A DNA stretch of 28,057 nt from a virus. The notes beneath the pieces are model-generated. The model was not told where the DNA came from. It saw only the letters and a program-made list of their open reading frames with translations, and searched no databases. Below, one piece after another: positions 12,553 to 21,206 of this stretch (its first letter is position 1; every line of letters starts with the position of its first letter). A program made the translations under genes and the position numbers. The DNA lies in IMG/VR virus record IMGVR_UViG_3300032322_000650, positions 1 to 28,057 of that record; one strand, 5' to 3'.

Positions 12553-12561
12553 AGTGTAGCA
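12553..12561 (-). promoter_or_regulatory. Leftward extended -10 promoter
   Basis: The leftward strand reads TGCTACACT, an extended -10 with TACACT at 12553-12558, the same -10 box as the main early promoter. The -35 region is poor. It would drive the small basic protein gene. Confidence 0.5.
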
Positions 12562-12611
12562 AAATGCTTTCATGCTTTGCTAGGTTATGGCATTGCCTGA
12601 TACGCCAGAAT

Positions 12612-12626
12612 ATCCTACAGTAGGAA
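12612..12626. promoter_or_regulatory. Palindrome copy 12 (diverged)
   Basis: ATCCTACAGTAGGAA differs from the consensus at the first base and at the centre. It lies upstream of the promoter of the small basic protein gene, unlike the copies downstream of promoters. Confidence 0.7.
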
Positions 12627-13030
12627 AACCCCAAGGCGCGACCCCACCGTACCCCGACCCCCCCGACAGCGGCTAGGTACCATCGGCGTGCTGTGTGCTG
12701 CTATTTCGCACGAACCCCCACCCCCCTTCCCAAATCAAGATGAGCAAGACGCTCAAGAAGACCACATTTATTTTTACTTTATCCAGTTAACCTACCACCT
12801 CTAAATTTTTTACCCCCCTCTACTTGCCACCGTTGCCACCCCTTTTTGAAAAAACAGCAAATACTCCTTGCTTTTCTTAGTTAGCCCCCCACCCTTAAAT
12901 TTTTTATCCTGCTACCCCACCCCCTCAATATAGAAACACCCCCCGTCAGGAGTCCCAACCTCCTTGCTAAAATAAAAAATTACATATAAAGTTATGGCAC
13001 CCTTATTCACTCGGTGCCTTTATTCCCGTG
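12627..13030. other. Divergent noncoding region before the packaging genes
   Basis: I see no credible gene here. The + strand is strongly C-rich, with many runs of 4-7 C. TAAATTTTTTA occurs twice (12802-12812 and 12896-12906). A weak rightward promoter may exist near 12964-12990, with TTGCTA and TATAAA separated by only 15 bases. A packaging recognition site could lie here, but no signal identifies one. Confidence 0.5.
12996..13018 (+). other. Leader hairpin before terminase small subunit
   Basis: GGCACC (12996-13001) pairs with GGTGCC (13013-13018), followed by TTTATT, just before the first late gene. It looks like a weak terminator or attenuator. No Shine-Dalgarno sequence follows it. Confidence 0.55.
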
Positions 13031-13639
13031 ATGAATTGTTTACCTGATACAAGTATTCCCTTGTCGGTAGCGGACAATATCCCCTACCAAGACCTGTATG
13101 CTGTGGCAAAAGCCGCTTGCGAAACCGTTACGGAACTAAAAAAGAAAGGTCTAAAGGCCAAACCTACGTCAGCAGATAAAGTAGCGGCTGAAAAAACCCT
13201 TCATAAGATTGCTGACCCCACGTTGACCCCCCAAAAAACTAAAACCCAAACCACAAACCTGCCCCAAACAACGGGTGGTATGGTGCATTTACAGGAAATT
13301 TTGGGTGAGTTTGATAAAAAAGTGGTGCAATCGGCGGTACAACTGCGTATTTATGTGACCAATAAGCTCATTCAAGAGAGTGCAGACCCCGATCCCAAGA
13401 TAAGAATCCGTGCATTAGAGCTTCTGGGGCGTATTTCTGACGTTGGTTTGTTCACAGACCGCACCGAAGTGACCATCAACCACCGGTCAACGACTGATTT
13501 AGAGGCAAAACTAAAAGAAAAACTGCAAAAACTCCTAGGAAATACCTCTACTACGGTAAAAACCGACGAAGATGTGATTGATGTAGACGTTGAATTGGGT
13601 ATAAACGACGAAAAAGAGGTTGAAGAGGTCAAACAATGA
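13031..13639 (+). CDS. Terminase small subunit (probable)
   Basis: This protein of about 202 residues sits directly before the large terminase, with ATGA overlap. The N-terminal part (NIPYQDLYAVAKAACETVTELKK) is helical. The middle is Thr/Gln-rich and flexible. The C-terminal half has a helical block (KIRIRALELLGRISDVGLFT) and ends in a strongly acidic tail. The size, position and layout fit a DNA-recognition subunit of the packaging motor, although the sequence alone is not diagnostic. Start choice is uncertain: GTG at 13028 and ATG at 13031 are adjacent, and neither has a ribosome binding site. Confidence 0.75.
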   Translation: MNCLPDTSIPLSVADNIPYQDLYAVAKAACETVTELKKKGLKAKPTSADKVAAEKTLHKIADPTLTPQKTKTQTTNLPQTTGGMVHLQEILGEFDKKVVQSAVQLRIYVTNKLIQESADPDPKIRIRALELLGRISDVGLFTDRTEVTINHRSTTDLEAKLKEKLQKLLGNTSTTVKTDEDVIDVDVELGINDEKEVEEVKQ

Positions 13640-15180
13640 GCCTGATGACGCTTACTGAAGCGGAAATCATGGTTTTATTGAAAAACCTGCACAATTTTTC
13701 CCCTGAAGAACAAGAAGAAATTGAAGCAGTAGCCGATGAGTTAACCAGACGTAAACACGCAGCCGCTTGTCGTAATGATTTAATTGAATTTTGTAAGCAT
13801 ATGCAGCCTGACTACAAAGTTGGGAAGCACCACAGGATTTTGGCTGATTTATTGATGAAAACAGCCTTGGGGTTGGAAGATAGGGTGTGCGTTAATATCC
13901 CACCACGCCACGGTAAAAGTCAGCTTGTATCTATTTACTTCCCTGCATGGTTTCTGGGAAAATTTCCTGATAAAAAGATCTTGATGGTGTCGCACACCAC
14001 AGACCTTGCCGTGGATTTTGGGCGAAAAGTTAGGAATTTGATTGCTAGTGATGCGTACAAAGAGGTTTTTCCGACGGTTGATCTTGCGGCTGATTCGAAG
14101 TCTGCGGGTCGATGGAATACTAATGTTGGCGGTGAGTATTTTGCCTGCGGTGTTGGCTCTGCTCTTGCTGGGCGTGGCGCTGACTTGCTCTTAATTGACG
14201 ACCCACACAATGAACAAGACATTATTAATGGCAACTTTGATGTTTTTGAACGTGCCTATGAGTGGTATACCTTTGGAGCGCGTACACGCTTGATGCCCGG
14301 AGGGCGGGTAGCGATTGTGCAAACCCGTTGGCATATGGACGACCTGACAGGTCGGGTGACGCGTGATATGGCTAACTCCGAGTTAGCTGACCAGTTTAGG
14401 GTGGTTGAGTTTCCTGCCATCTTTAATCCTGACACCCCTGATGAAAAACCGCTGTGGCCTGAGTTCTTTGATTTAAAAGCACTGCACCGCACAAAAGCTT
14501 CCATGCCGGTGTTCCAGTGGAACGCTCAGTATCAGCAAAACCCCACGGCTGAGGAAGCTTCAGTTGTTAAACGTGAGTGGTGGAAGGTGTGGAAAAAAGA
14601 AGACCCACCTGATTGTGATTACATTATTGTCACTCTGGACGCCGCAGCCGAAACACACAACCGTGCCGACTTTACCGCGATCACTGTATGGGGAGTTTGG
14701 AATAATGAGGAAGAGAAGAATTACAACATCATCTTGCTCAACGCGATCAAAAAGAGAGTGGAGTTCCCTGACCTTAAAGATCTTGCGATGGAACAATGGC
14801 GAGAATGGGAACCCGATGCGTTTATTGTTGAAAAGAAGGTGTCCGGCACGGCACTTTACCAAGAGTTTCGTCGCATGGGTATCCCGGTTCAAGAATACAC
14901 ACCACATCGAGGTACGGGCGATAAATTGGCGCGGCTAAACTCAGTAGCCGACATTATTAAACAAGGGTTAGTGTGGGTGCCTGAAACACGCTGGGCTGAA
15001 GAAGTGGTGGAAGAAGTTGCTGGGTTTCCGTTTATGAGCCATGATGACTTGGTGGATACAACGACGATGGCGCTGATGCGTTTTAGGCAGGGTGGGTTTT
15101 TGCGTCTACCAAGCGATGAACCAGACGATATTAAGTATTTTCGGGGTTTTCGTGGTGCTAAGCGCGGCTACTATTTGTAA
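13636..15180 (+). CDS. terL: Terminase large subunit
   Basis: This 514-residue ATPase-nuclease of the DNA packaging motor has both domains intact. In the ATPase domain, Walker A is PPRHGKS (89-95), Walker B is LLLIDD (184-189), and a coupling-type motif is VQTRWH (228-233). In the C-terminal RNase H-like nuclease domain, acidic residues lie in TLDAA (D335), VEKK (E399) and HDDLVD (D470, D471). It cleaves concatemeric DNA and pumps it through the portal. The start overlaps the small-subunit stop as ATGA. Confidence 0.97.
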   Translation: MSLMTLTEAEIMVLLKNLHNFSPEEQEEIEAVADELTRRKHAAACRNDLIEFCKHMQPDYKVGKHHRILADLLMKTALGLEDRVCVNIPPRHGKSQLVSIYFPAWFLGKFPDKKILMVSHTTDLAVDFGRKVRNLIASDAYKEVFPTVDLAADSKSAGRWNTNVGGEYFACGVGSALAGRGADLLLIDDPHNEQDIINGNFDVFERAYEWYTFGARTRLMPGGRVAIVQTRWHMDDLTGRVTRDMANSELADQFRVVEFPAIFNPDTPDEKPLWPEFFDLKALHRTKASMPVFQWNAQYQQNPTAEEASVVKREWWKVWKKEDPPDCDYIIVTLDAAAETHNRADFTAITVWGVWNNEEEKNYNIILLNAIKKRVEFPDLKDLAMEQWREWEPDAFIVEKKVSGTALYQEFRRMGIPVQEYTPHRGTGDKLARLNSVADIIKQGLVWVPETRWAEEVVEEVAGFPFMSHDDLVDTTTMALMRFRQGGFLRLPSDEPDDIKYFRGFRGAKRGYYL

Positions 15181-15191
15181 AGGGTTTTGTG

Positions 15192-17579
15192 ATGGCTATT
15201 GATAAAAGTTTATACGGCGCTCCCGAAGGGATTGAAGCCCTTGGTATGGAAGAAGCACCCATTGAGATTGAAATTATTAACCCAGAAGGTGTGTCAGTTG
15301 GTGTTGATGGTGTTGAGATTGATCTGATGCCCGAAGAAGGCGAAAAGGAAGAAGCGTTTGACTCTAACTTAGCCGAGTTTATGAGCGAAAGCGATCTGCA
15401 AAAGATTGCAGGTGACATCATGGAGTTAGTTGAGTCTGATATTAATAGTCGTAAAGATTGGGTTGATACCTATGTCAAAGGTTTAGATGTGCTTGGATTG
15501 CGCTATGACGAGGTGACTGAGCCTTGGGATGGCGCTTGTGGTGTGTTCTCCACACTACTGACTGAGGCTGCAATTCGCTTCCAGAGCGAGTCCATCATGG
15601 AGACATTCCCTGCACAAGGTCCAGTAAAGACTAATATTATCGGTGCTTGGGACCCTGAGATCGAAGAAGCTGCTAAGCGGGTACAGGCTGATATGAACTA
15701 TCAGTTAACCGACAAAATGCCTGAGTATCGCTCAGAGCATGAGCGGGCGTTGTGGGGGGTGGCACTTGCGGGTTCTTCATTTAAGAAAGTCTACTACGAC
15801 CCATCACTCGAACGCCAAGTTTCATTCTATATCCCTGCCGAAGACATAATCCTCCCCTATGGCGTAACAAACATCCGGCGTACAGACCGACTTACGCATG
15901 TGATGCGTAAAACTAAGAATGATATTAAACGGTTACAAGTTAATGGGTTCTACCGTGACGTAGATATTGGTGAACCTTACGCTAACCAGACAGATATTGA
16001 GAAAGCTAAGGCTCAGAAAGAAGGTATTGAGCAGACTAAAGATGAGCGGTATCAGATATGTGAAGTGCATATTGAGTATGACTTACCGGGGTATGAGGAA
16101 GAGCTGCCTGTGCCCTACGTCATTACTATCGACAAAGGGACTAATAAGGTCTTAGCAATACGTCGCAACTATAAGGAAGATGACCGCCAGAAACGTGCGC
16201 GTCAGCACTTTATACACTATATGTATGTCCCCGGCTTTGGGGCGTATGGCTTCGGGTTGATTCATATTATTGGTGGTTACGCCACGGCAGGGACCATGCT
16301 GATTCGTCAGTTGGTTGATGCGGGTTCATTGTCTAACCTCCCTGGTGGGTTGAAGTCCAGAGGACTGCGGATTAAGGGTGACGACACGCCTATTGCCCCC
16401 GGCGAATGGCGGGATGTGGATGTTCCCGGTGGTGCAATCAGAGACAACATACTACCTCTTCCGTACAAAGAACCCAGCCAAGTTCTTCTTGCTCTATTAA
16501 ATCAGATTACCGAAGAAGCACGACGGCTCAGTGGTATGGCTGATATGAAGATCAGCGACATGTCGAGTCAGGCTCCGGTGGGTACGACGCTGGCTCTCTT
16601 AGAGCGGCAGTTAAAGACGATGGGTGCTGTACAGGCTCGCATCCATGCAGCGATGAAAGAAGAGTTCAAGCTGCTCAAAGAGATCATCAGGGAGTACACC
16701 AGCCCAGACTATAACTACGTCCCACAGGATGGCACCCCACAGGTCAAGCAAGAAGATTACGACATTGTAGAAGTTATTCCTGTAAGTGATCCCAACGCTT
16801 CGACAATGGCTCAAAGGGTTGTGCAGTATCAAGCTGCCCTACAGCTTGCTCAGGGTGCTCCTCAGTTATACGACATGCCACGGCTTCATAGGCAGATGCT
16901 TGATGTGCTTGGTATCCCCAACGCAGATAAATTAGTACCTCTGCCAGACGATCAGAAGCCTAAAGATCCTATTACTGAGAATATGAATGTGCTTAAAGGC
17001 ACACCACTCAAGGCTTTTATCTATCAGGACCATCAGGCCCATATCACAACGCACATGACCTTCTTGCAAGATCCGAGCATCATGCAGACTATTGGACAGA
17101 ACCCGATGGCGCAGCAGATGCAGGCGGCGATGATGGCTCACGTTGCCGAGCACTTAGGATTTAGATACAGACAAGAGATCGAACAGCGAATCGGTTTGCC
17201 GTTACCCGGACCTGAACAGCAGATTTCTGAAGCTGAAGAACTTGCTATGGCTAAGTATGTATCCGAAGCTGCACAACAAGTGTTGCAGATTCACCAAGCA
17301 CAAGCCGCACAACAACAAGCTCAGGCTATGGCCCAAGATCCTCTGGTTCAGATGCAGCAGCAGGAGCTTCAGATCAAGATGATGGAGCAACAGCGCAAAG
17401 CACAGAAAGACCAAGCCGATACAGCACTCGCTGCTGCACGATTGCAAAACGAGGATAAGCGTATCCAGATTGACGCACAGAAAGAAAACGTGCGGTTAAC
17501 GAATCAAAACCGTCAAAACGATAAAAAGATCCAAGCTGATTTACTTAAAACTGCTATGTCTAAAAGGAATATTGAATGA
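15192..17579 (+). CDS. Portal protein (P22-like)
   Basis: This 795-residue protein follows the large terminase by 11 bases. Its long portal body has recognisable blocks such as EPWDGACGVFSTLLTEAAIR, RALWGVALAGSSFKKVYYDP and FHIY-type strand regions (IHYMYVPGFGAYGFGLIHII). Near the end, a long Gln/Ala-rich helical segment (about 690-750) resembles the C-terminal barrel helices of large portals such as P22 gp1 (725 residues). It forms the dodecameric DNA channel at the capsid vertex. The start at 15192 has AAAGGG 7 bases upstream. The GTG at 15189 is less likely. Confidence 0.93.
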   Translation: MAIDKSLYGAPEGIEALGMEEAPIEIEIINPEGVSVGVDGVEIDLMPEEGEKEEAFDSNLAEFMSESDLQKIAGDIMELVESDINSRKDWVDTYVKGLDVLGLRYDEVTEPWDGACGVFSTLLTEAAIRFQSESIMETFPAQGPVKTNIIGAWDPEIEEAAKRVQADMNYQLTDKMPEYRSEHERALWGVALAGSSFKKVYYDPSLERQVSFYIPAEDIILPYGVTNIRRTDRLTHVMRKTKNDIKRLQVNGFYRDVDIGEPYANQTDIEKAKAQKEGIEQTKDERYQICEVHIEYDLPGYEEELPVPYVITIDKGTNKVLAIRRNYKEDDRQKRARQHFIHYMYVPGFGAYGFGLIHIIGGYATAGTMLIRQLVDAGSLSNLPGGLKSRGLRIKGDDTPIAPGEWRDVDVPGGAIRDNILPLPYKEPSQVLLALLNQITEEARRLSGMADMKISDMSSQAPVGTTLALLERQLKTMGAVQARIHAAMKEEFKLLKEIIREYTSPDYNYVPQDGTPQVKQEDYDIVEVIPVSDPNASTMAQRVVQYQAALQLAQGAPQLYDMPRLHRQMLDVLGIPNADKLVPLPDDQKPKDPITENMNVLKGTPLKAFIYQDHQAHITTHMTFLQDPSIMQTIGQNPMAQQMQAAMMAHVAEHLGFRYRQEIEQRIGLPLPGPEQQISEAEELAMAKYVSEAAQQVLQIHQAQAAQQQAQAMAQDPLVQMQQQELQIKMMEQQRKAQKDQADTALAAARLQNEDKRIQIDAQKENVRLTNQNRQNDKKIQADLLKTAMSKRNIE

Positions 17580-17779
17580 CTTATGAACGGCAGATGCTCG
17601 ACCATTTATTTAACAAGCTTAAAGAGCGCGAGCGTGAAGTAGCCGATTCGCTTGCTGAAGGTGGCTGTAAAGATTTTGCTGAATATAGGAATTTGTGTGG
17701 CGTTATCCAAGGTCTGCGCCGTGCAAGAATGGAGGTACAAGACCTTGTGCAACGGTATGAGGAATTTGAAAATGACTGA
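17576..17779 (+). CDS. Small helical protein after the portal
   Basis: This 67-residue protein (MTYERQMLDHLFNKLKERER...) is almost entirely helical, with a YRNLCGVIQGLRRARMEVQD block and an acidic end. It overlaps the portal stop as ATGA and the following gene by 8 bases. Short coiled proteins at this position are common in phages with P22-like portals, but their role is unknown. Confidence 0.8.
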   Translation: MTYERQMLDHLFNKLKEREREVADSLAEGGCKDFAEYRNLCGVIQGLRRARMEVQDLVQRYEEFEND

Positions 17780-18149
17780 AACAGCCCAAGCTGTTATCGA
17801 AGAAGCACAGGAAAAAGCTAGGCAGTTACCGCAGGTTAGGGGTTATAAAATCCTTTGTACGCTTCCCAATATTGAAAATAAGTTTGATAGCGGGATTATT
17901 AAAGCTGATACGACAGTAAAGTTTGAAGAGTTACTGAGTAACGTGCTCTTTGTCGTAGCACTAGGTGATATGGCGTATCAAGATCAAAACCGCTTTCCTA
18001 CTGGACCGTGGTGTAAGCCTGGGGATTTCATTATTACCCGTGCAAACACAGGCACCAGACTCAAGATTCATGATCGTGAGTTTCGGATTATTAACGATGA
18101 TTCCGTTGAAGCGGTGGTCGAAGACCCCCGTGGTATCCAACGTGCGTGA
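17772..18149 (+). CDS. GroES-like co-chaperonin
   Basis: This 125-residue protein has the Cpn10/GroES-like fold pattern. It has an N-terminal strand GYKILCTLPN, a mobile-loop-like segment NKFDSGIIKADTTVKFEE, then VVALGDMAYQ, PWCKPGDFIITRANTGT and a C-terminal strand region RIINDDSVEAVVEDP. T4 gp31 and related phage proteins replace host GroES to fold the major capsid protein, and the location beside scaffold and capsid genes fits that role. The ATG at 17772 overlaps the upstream gene by 8 bases. A longer upstream ORF in the same frame is shadowed by the preceding gene. Confidence 0.85.
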   Translation: MTETAQAVIEEAQEKARQLPQVRGYKILCTLPNIENKFDSGIIKADTTVKFEELLSNVLFVVALGDMAYQDQNRFPTGPWCKPGDFIITRANTGTRLKIHDREFRIINDDSVEAVVEDPRGIQRA

Positions 18150-18157
18150 GGTGAATT

Positions 18158-19084
18158 ATGGATAAAACTGAATTTAAGTTCCCCGATGAGAAAGAACCTG
18201 AAAATAAAGCAGACGCTAAGGCTGATGCGGAGTTTGAGATTGAGATAGTTGATGACACCCCAGAACCTGATAAAGACCGTAAACCGCTTGAAGAGCCCGT
18301 TAATGAAGTAACCGACGATGAGCTTTCTAAATATGACGAAGGTGTTCAAAGGCGACTAAAAAAGTTGTCACATGGTTACCACGATGAACGTCGAGCTAAA
18401 GAAGCTGCCCTTCGTGAGCGTGAAGAAGCTTTAAGGTTTGCTCAGCAGATTGTTGAAGAAAATAAGGTATTAAAGAAAAATCTTGGCGATCACACAACGC
18501 TTTTAGTTGGCACAGCTAAACAAAACGCTGAATTTGCGCTAGCCCAAGCACGGGCTAAATATAAAACTGCATATGACGCGGGGGATGCTGATCAGATTGT
18601 TGCCGCCCAAGAAGAATTAACCCAAGCCAAACTTCGTTTGGATAAGGTTGAAAACTTTAAAGCACCCCCTTTACAGGAAACACAAATTCCTGTAAATATG
18701 CAAACTGAATCCGCTTCAGAGAATAAGCCGGACCCCAAAGCACTTGCGTGGCGAAAGCAAAATCAGTGGTTTGGGCCTAACCGACCTATGACCGCCTTCA
18801 CTCTGGGGCTGCATGAACAGTTGGTCGAAGAAGGCTTTGATCCTAGTTCGGATGAATATTACGAGAGGATCAATAAGACCCTACGTAGTAAATTTCCTGA
18901 AAGCTTTTCTAGCGAGGAGAAACCGAAACGGACGAGCAGTAATGTTGTAGCCCCGGCGAGTCGAAGCGTTGCGCCCACTAAAATCACGCTGACACAAACG
19001 CAGGTTGCGCTTGCTAAGAAGTTGAAGATCCCTCTTGAACTATATGCTAAAAAAGTAGCGGAAGGAATGACACAAAATGGCTGA
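18158..19084 (+). CDS. Scaffolding protein (probable)
   Basis: This 308-residue, highly charged protein lies upstream of the capsid gene. The N-terminal 60 residues are very acidic and disordered. About 75-175 is predicted coiled coil (DERRAKEAALREREEALRFA and following). A linker and a conserved WRKQNQWFGPNRPMTAF block follow, and the C-terminus is basic and helical (VALAKKLKIPLELYAKKVAE), as capsid-binding scaffold ends often are. It would guide capsid assembly and then be released. The position and composition are strong evidence. No enzymatic motif is present. The ribosome binding site GAGGTG lies close to the ATG. Confidence 0.85.
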   Translation: MDKTEFKFPDEKEPENKADAKADAEFEIEIVDDTPEPDKDRKPLEEPVNEVTDDELSKYDEGVQRRLKKLSHGYHDERRAKEAALREREEALRFAQQIVEENKVLKKNLGDHTTLLVGTAKQNAEFALAQARAKYKTAYDAGDADQIVAAQEELTQAKLRLDKVENFKAPPLQETQIPVNMQTESASENKPDPKALAWRKQNQWFGPNRPMTAFTLGLHEQLVEEGFDPSSDEYYERINKTLRSKFPESFSSEEKPKRTSSNVVAPASRSVAPTKITLTQTQVALAKKLKIPLELYAKKVAEGMTQNG

Positions 19085-19562
19085 GAATAAATTAGCTGCT
19101 GAAACTCAAAATCGTGGAAAACGTGAGTCGGATACCCGTGAAACTGTTGAGCGTCCTCGTAGCTGGGCACCCCCCACGCTACTGCCTGACCCTGCACCTG
19201 AACCTGGGTATAAGTACCGTTGGATTAGAGTTTCTATGATGGGTCAGAATGATCCACGTAATGTGTCAACTAAACTACGCGAAGGTTGGGAACCTGTTAG
19301 GGCTGAAGACCACCCTGAAATTTCTGGTTATTTAGAAAATGATAATCAGCGTTTCAAAGACAATATCGTTGTTGGTGGCTTGATGCTCTGCAAAACCCCG
19401 ACAGAATTTGTAGATCAGCGGAACGCTTACTATCAACAGCAAGCCGAAGCTCAAATGCGTTCTGTCGATAGTAATTTTATGCGCGAGAATGATCCACGTA
19501 TGCCTTTATTTACAGAGCGCAAATCGTCGGTGACATTCGGACGCGGTAATTCACAATCTTAG
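19077..19562 (+). CDS. Head-region protein of unknown function
   Basis: This 161-residue protein overlaps the scaffold gene by 8 bases. The first 60 residues are hydrophilic and Pro-rich. A compact part follows (YKYRWIRVSMMGQNDPRNVS, then GWEPVRAEDHPE, then GLMLCKTPTEFVDQR). The C-terminus is polar. A protein of this layout often lies between scaffold and capsid genes in uncultured phages. It is probably a minor head component or assembly factor, inferred from position. Confidence 0.8.
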   Translation: MAENKLAAETQNRGKRESDTRETVERPRSWAPPTLLPDPAPEPGYKYRWIRVSMMGQNDPRNVSTKLREGWEPVRAEDHPEISGYLENDNQRFKDNIVVGGLMLCKTPTEFVDQRNAYYQQQAEAQMRSVDSNFMRENDPRMPLFTERKSSVTFGRGNSQS

Positions 19563-19574
19563 GAGTAATTCCAA

Positions 19575-20234
19575 ATGGCTTACCCGACTATAGACAAGCC
19601 CTATGGGCTAAAGCCGATCAATCTGATCGGCGGTCAGGTGTTTGCCGGAGCTACCCGTCAGCGTCGTATTGCCTCTGGTGCTTCTAGCATCGGCTTTGGC
19701 GACCCTGTAAAGTTTGCTTCGGATGGCACTATTGTTGTAACCACGGAAACAACTACTGGCCCAGCTACTGGCTTTGCTGGTGTGTTTCTTGGCTGTCAGT
19801 TTGTTTCTTCTGTGACGGGTCAACCGACCTTCTCGCAGGCATGGATTAGCGGCACTTCGGTAAAGGCAAACACCTTTATCAATGCCTACGTCTGTGAAGA
19901 TCCTGATCAGCTTTTCCAAGTCGCTGTAGTTACAGGCACAACGGTTGTTTCGGCTACCACAGGCTTGACCTACACCAACATCAACAATAACGTGGCTTTG
20001 GTGGCTAATACCCTCAATACTACGTCTTTGGATTCGCAGCAGGCTATCCTGTTGAGTTCCGCTAACGTAACGGCAACACTGCCCTTGCGTATTGTTGATT
20101 TGGTGCCGGATACGGCGTTTACTTATAGTGGCACTGTTTACTATCCCGAAGCTATTGTTAAGTTCAATGCACCGAACGTAACCGGCTCTGTCGTGGATGG
20201 TGGTCATGCCTACTACAACCCAACCGGACTGTAA
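19575..20234 (+). CDS. Capsid decoration-type structural protein
   Basis: This 219-residue protein (MAYPTIDKPYGLKPINLIGG...) is rich in Gly, Thr, Val and Ala, with almost no Lys or helical segments. This is typical of beta-rich head decoration or auxiliary capsid proteins. It lies immediately before the major capsid gene, with AGGAG upstream of the ATG. Decoration proteins bind and stabilise the expanded capsid. The exact family is not recognised. Confidence 0.75.
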   Translation: MAYPTIDKPYGLKPINLIGGQVFAGATRQRRIASGASSIGFGDPVKFASDGTIVVTTETTTGPATGFAGVFLGCQFVSSVTGQPTFSQAWISGTSVKANTFINAYVCEDPDQLFQVAVVTGTTVVSATTGLTYTNINNNVALVANTLNTTSLDSQQAILLSSANVTATLPLRIVDLVPDTAFTYSGTVYYPEAIVKFNAPNVTGSVVDGGHAYYNPTGL

Positions 20235-20247
20235 TAGGGGAATATAA

Positions 20248-21156
20248 ATGGCTATTTCACGCGCACAACTATTGAAAGAGCTTCTCCCCGGCTTGAACGC
20301 ATTGTTCGGTCTGGAGTATGCGAAGTATGGCGAAGAGCACAAGGAAATCTACGAAACCGAGAGTTCCGAGCGTTCGTTTGAAGAGGAAACCAAGCTGTCA
20401 GGCTTTAGTGCTGCCCCGGTTAAAAACGAAGGTAGCGCCATTGCTTATGACAACGCGCAAGAAGCTTGGACCGCTCGTTATACGCACGAAACCATTGCAT
20501 ACGGCTTCTCGATCACTGAAGAGGCGATTGAGGATAACTTGTACGACAGCCTGTCTGCTCGTTACACAAAAGCTCTTGCACGGTCGATGGCGTACACCAA
20601 GCAGGTTAAAGCTGCTGCTGTGTTGAATAATGGGTTTGCTTCTACCGTAACTTACGGTGATGGTCAACCTTTGTTCTCAACAGCACATCCGCTGGTTTCC
20701 GGTGGTACTAACAGCAACACGACCGCTACGGGCGTGGATCTTAACGAAACCTCGTTGGAAAACGCAGTGATTCAGATTGCTGCATGGACTGACGAACGTG
20801 GACTTTTGATTGCTGCTAAGCCCCGCAAGCTCATCGTTCCTCCTGCTTTGATGTTCGTAGCAACCCGCCTGTTGGAAACCGAACTCCGTGTCGGTACTAA
20901 CGACAACGACATCAACGCCTTGAAGAACAACGGTTCGATCCCCGAAGGCTATACGGTCAATCACTTCTTGACCGATACCAACGCATGGTTCCTTACGACC
21001 GATGTTCCTAATGGCTTGAAGCATTTTGTACGGACACCGTTACAAAATTCAATGGATGGCGATTTCGATACGGGCAACGTTCGCTATAAGGCTCGTGAGC
21101 GTTATTCGTTTGGAGTGAGCGATCCGTTGGGTATTTACGGTAGCCAAGGCGCTTAA
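20248..21156 (+). CDS. Major capsid protein
   Basis: This 302-residue protein resembles Mu gpT-type major head subunits of the HK97 fold. The blocks supporting this are an acidic early helix (EEHKEIYETESSERSFEEET), GFSITEEAIEDNLYD, YTKALARSMAYTKQ, and the G-D-G-x-PLFSTAHP signature (about 137-147). A C-terminal strand region follows (VRYKARERYSFGVSDPLGIY). It starts at residue 1 without an obvious propeptide. AGGGGA precedes the ATG and a strong terminator follows the stop, as expected for the most abundant virion protein. Confidence 0.93.
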   Translation: MAISRAQLLKELLPGLNALFGLEYAKYGEEHKEIYETESSERSFEEETKLSGFSAAPVKNEGSAIAYDNAQEAWTARYTHETIAYGFSITEEAIEDNLYDSLSARYTKALARSMAYTKQVKAAAVLNNGFASTVTYGDGQPLFSTAHPLVSGGTNSNTTATGVDLNETSLENAVIQIAAWTDERGLLIAAKPRKLIVPPALMFVATRLLETELRVGTNDNDINALKNNGSIPEGYTVNHFLTDTNAWFLTTDVPNGLKHFVRTPLQNSMDGDFDTGNVRYKARERYSFGVSDPLGIYGSQGA

Positions 21157-21179
21157 TTACAGGCATACTGGTAACGCGG

Positions 21180-21206
21180 AAGGGGGTTGACAACCCCCTT
21201 TTGTTT
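21180..21206 (+). terminator. Terminator after the capsid gene
   Basis: A 9-bp stem (AAGGGGGTT / AACCCCCTT) closes on a GAC loop and is followed by TTGTTT. It is a rho-independent terminator placed 23 bases after the capsid stop codon. Its top half contains the -35 box of the next promoter. Confidence 0.88.

Noticed and set aside
5044-12626. CRISPR array made of the repeated palindromes
   Set aside because: Spacing ranges from 87 to over 1,000 bases, copies lie between genes, and there are no regular spacers or cas genes.
19608-20342. 244-residue leftward ORF opposite the decoration and capsid genes
   Set aside because: It is antisense to two well-supported structural genes, has no ribosome binding site and its composition is that of a shadow frame.
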